Of a stretch of 64,000 nt of DNA, positions 61,440 to 64,000 are shown piece after piece. The position numbers were made by a program, and so were the translations under genes. The stretch comes from Datnioides undecimradiatus (taxonomy: Eukaryota > Chordata > Actinopteri > Lobotiformes > Datnioididae), in contig WARS01000014.1 in the NCBI GenBank assembly GCA_008933995.1, positions 4,263,192-4,327,191 on the forward strand, written 5' to 3'. Position 1 is the first letter of the stretch; every line of letters starts with the position of its first letter. The notes below the pieces were generated by a model. That model worked only from the letters and a program-made list of their open reading frames with translations. It had not been told where the DNA came from and searched no databases.

Positions 61440-64000
61440 CTACCCTTGAACGGAAACAACAGAGGCAAACAAGGTTAACAAGACAAGTAGAACAAGCAGA
61501 GGAGAAACATCTTCTTCTTTAATACCAAGCAAATTACTGGGGCATCTTAAAAGCGGGAATGCAGAGGGCGAGACTACGAGCGAGCAAACAATTTGTGCTG
61601 AGATGTTTAGCATCAAATTGCCAGCGAGTTAGCACTAGATGTGAGAGGCGAGGGAGAGACTTGAAATTTCTCTCTGATCACTCGCTATTACTGACAGATG
61701 GAAACCAGCCTACGCCAGATCAGACAATGCTCAACTCAGATCACTCCCACTGTGGCATCAGCAATGACAGGAAGCACAGAGTAATGACAACCGCTTTTAA
61801 ATATAACAAGCTTTTGTCCTATTTAGGATAAGATGAAAGCACGGGGGATAGCGGAGTGCAAATTGTGCACAAATGATTAAGAAACAGACGGTTGATTTGG
61901 TGAAAAATAAAGAGGATTAATACCGGAGTCTTTTCAACTTCAGTACATCTGAAAATGTTATTTTCCATGCATGTCAGCGTGGAAATGGTTAAGCATTATG
62001 TTGTTTTTCTAACCTTGTTATTGCTCAGGGAGCCCACAGGCACCGCATGGGGAGGATTTATTTCACTAATATTGATTACGCTAATTACACATTACTGATT
62101 ATGTGCTAAAAACAGTGAATGGCCGTGCATCTTTCTTAGTCAAAACAATGGATTTGAAATTATGTTCAATGAAACACATCCACGAATCAGGAAACATTAT
62201 CAAATTAGACATCATGGAAATTAGACGCACCATTAATTCCGGTTGGAAAAAAGCAAGATCTGTCACTAATCTCAAAAGCAAAATAGCTCTCTCCTATTCT
62301 TGCTGTAGCTTTACGTTGGATGTAATTTAATAACACAAAATCAGACTGACAGCATGCATATGTTTTTTAATGATGATATGTTTTGACAAGATAGATGAAC
62401 GTGATAATATGTCCAGAGCGATGTGGACTAATTACTGCAACACCCACCGATGTGTTTCCAACGAACCAAAGTGCTCATCTGAAGAGTCTAAAAGCTGCCT
62501 AAATGTATTATTTAACAGCCTATAGCGCACTAATACAGAATGTCAATGACTACAATTGATTCGGTATCATGGACATTACTGCCACCTCAGATGGTGATTT
62601 AATTGACAAAATGACACTTAAAGGACAACGTTCAAACCCAGGATCAATATCACGATGAGGGTGATTTACTACTGCTTATGTTAAGCAGATTCACATCCAT
62701 GTGATGAAGTCAGCTGAAGCAGGGTCAAACCATAGGCTTAATGACCTACTTGAAAATACACCGAGCTTGACAGGATGATCTTTTAAGATCCGTTCAACCC
62801 GCTATGTTAATTTTATAATGTGTGATTTTATGTCGTCTTGTACTTAAACATCTGGGGATGTCGAGGGAAAAGGGGTGAAGAAACGTGTCCGTGTCTGTCA
62901 CAGAGTCGAGTTTAACAAAGATTTTCCATTTGCTCTTTGGCACCTCATCAGGCACAGGACACATATCCCTAAAAGAAGCATTTGGCACACAGGTTGTTAA
63001 CTGTAGCAGCTTGCAAATGGATCAAAAATGGACACAAAAATAAATTCCAAAATTAGGTATTCACACCTTCATCAACTGTCGACTATTTAGTGTGTCTTCC
63101 TGCTCTCTGGCATCTGTAAAAAAATAAAATAAAAATCTAGTATGCTTTATATAATCTAATTCAAAACTTAGCCAACAGAGTTTTAACTGGAACTGATAAC
63201 ACAATTTGATCTCGATAACAAGATGCTTCTCTTCTTGTTGTTCCGAGATTCACAGATTAGACAGATTTTCAGTTTGGGCTCCTAGACTTTAGAAAGATTT
63301 GCTTCAGATTAGAGCAGTAGGGCTCTGTATTATCAGTCAGAACCATTAAAAACACTTTTTAGTGATTATTTTTAATTTTTTAACTCATAAAATGTTACAT
63401 TAAGTTTTATTAATATGAGAACAGTGGCAGCTAACCAAACTCTGTTACTAGGTAATACATTAGTTACACAGGACTGTCCATGTATAACCCCCCCCCCAAA
63501 ACAATTATTGTGTAAGTGACTAGCCCTTAAAGTGAGCATTTGCTGTCTCTCTGTTAAACATTATTTTAAACTGAACATTTATGAGTGTTGAATTGTTGCT
63601 AAGTAGAAACAAGCAGTATGTATTGACCTGAAGATGGGTTCATCTTGTCCTGACCGAGAGTAAACATGATACATTACATTTAGTTCTGCTCCGTTTCATG
63701 TTCACACTGATTTTTTACAACTGAATCAAGACGGACAAACATGAACTTAAACAGACTGACAGGTAACTGTTTGATTTGACTGTTGCTGTCAAAGAGCTCA
63801 AGAAGAAATGATCATGTGAGTTATTGGTACTATTAGACTCCAAATCAACCTAATTTTGAACAAAGTTGTAACAGATTGATAAAGGCCGACAAAAAGGTGT
63901 CTTGTACTCTAATCGTTTTTGGGTGTTTTTGCTTTAGTTGTATTAAATTATTTTAGAGAAGGACACCACTTTAACCAAACAAAACAGGTGTGTTAGACGC

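Larger units (their letters stand above)
52076..64000. other. Gene desert, last part
   Basis: No gene recognised. Holds one known repeat fragment, microsatellites, a decayed open frame on the - strand at 61.1-61.4 kb, and low-repeat, homeodomain-motif-rich DNA at about 61.5-62.35 kb that may be conserved regulatory sequence. Confidence 0.4.

Noticed and set aside
36000..64000. Expected KCNMB1 or KCNIP1 exons, neighbours of LCP2 in human
   Set aside because: No EF-hand loop, channel-subunit motif or splice-flanked conserved frame was seen; in this fish they may lie elsewhere.

Overview
The window is vertebrate nuclear DNA from a teleost fish. Genes are split by GT-AG introns, spaces between genes are long, and (CA)n, (GATA)n and (GAA)n microsatellites are frequent. 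Several dispersed repeats are of kinds I recognise from percomorph (spiny-rayed) fish, so a percomorph is more likely than a carp relative, but the species cannot be fixed from this sequence. No bacterial, plasmid, phage or CRISPR features are present.

Layout. 1-14.3 kb: no gene recognised; decayed transposon and repeat copies plus microsatellites. 14.3-16.5 kb (- strand): a two-exon FoxI1-type forkhead gene. 18.1-18.5 kb (+): syce3, a meiotic synaptonemal-complex gene, head-to-head with foxi1. 19.0-20.1 kb (+): a second small two-exon gene that I identify as the fish counterpart of human C5orf58; it shares intron position, intron phase and residues with syce3. 20.4-23.7 kb (-): lcp2 (SLP-76), reconstructed as 14 coding exons and about 400 residues, tail-to-tail with the C5orf58-like gene. 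26.05-27.84 and 28.44-30.38 kb (-): two complete six-exon wnt8a copies in tandem, the known teleost wnt8a ORF1/ORF2 arrangement. 34.2-35.8 kb (-): a beta-thymosin gene with a non-coding first exon. 36-64 kb: a gene desert with microsatellites, repeat fragments, a perfect 16-bp inverted repeat, a decayed open frame and several candidate conserved non-coding elements.

The genes do not form an operon-like unit. They are neighbours with separate roles: ionocyte and placode transcription factor (foxi1), meiosis (syce3), immune adaptor (lcp2), early mesoderm and neural patterning ligands (wnt8a pair) and actin-monomer buffering (beta-thymosin). As I recall, FOXI1, C5orf58 and LCP2 are neighbours on human 5q35 and WNT8A lies elsewhere on 5q, so much of the block is old synteny, whereas human SYCE3 is on chromosome 22. 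The most interesting observation is that C5orf58 looks like an ancient tandem duplicate of SYCE3, still side by side with it here.

Limits: exon models were read by eye from splice consensus, reading phase and family resemblance. Family identities and repeat classes rest on recall, not on database searches. Small isolated exons in the deserts could have been missed.
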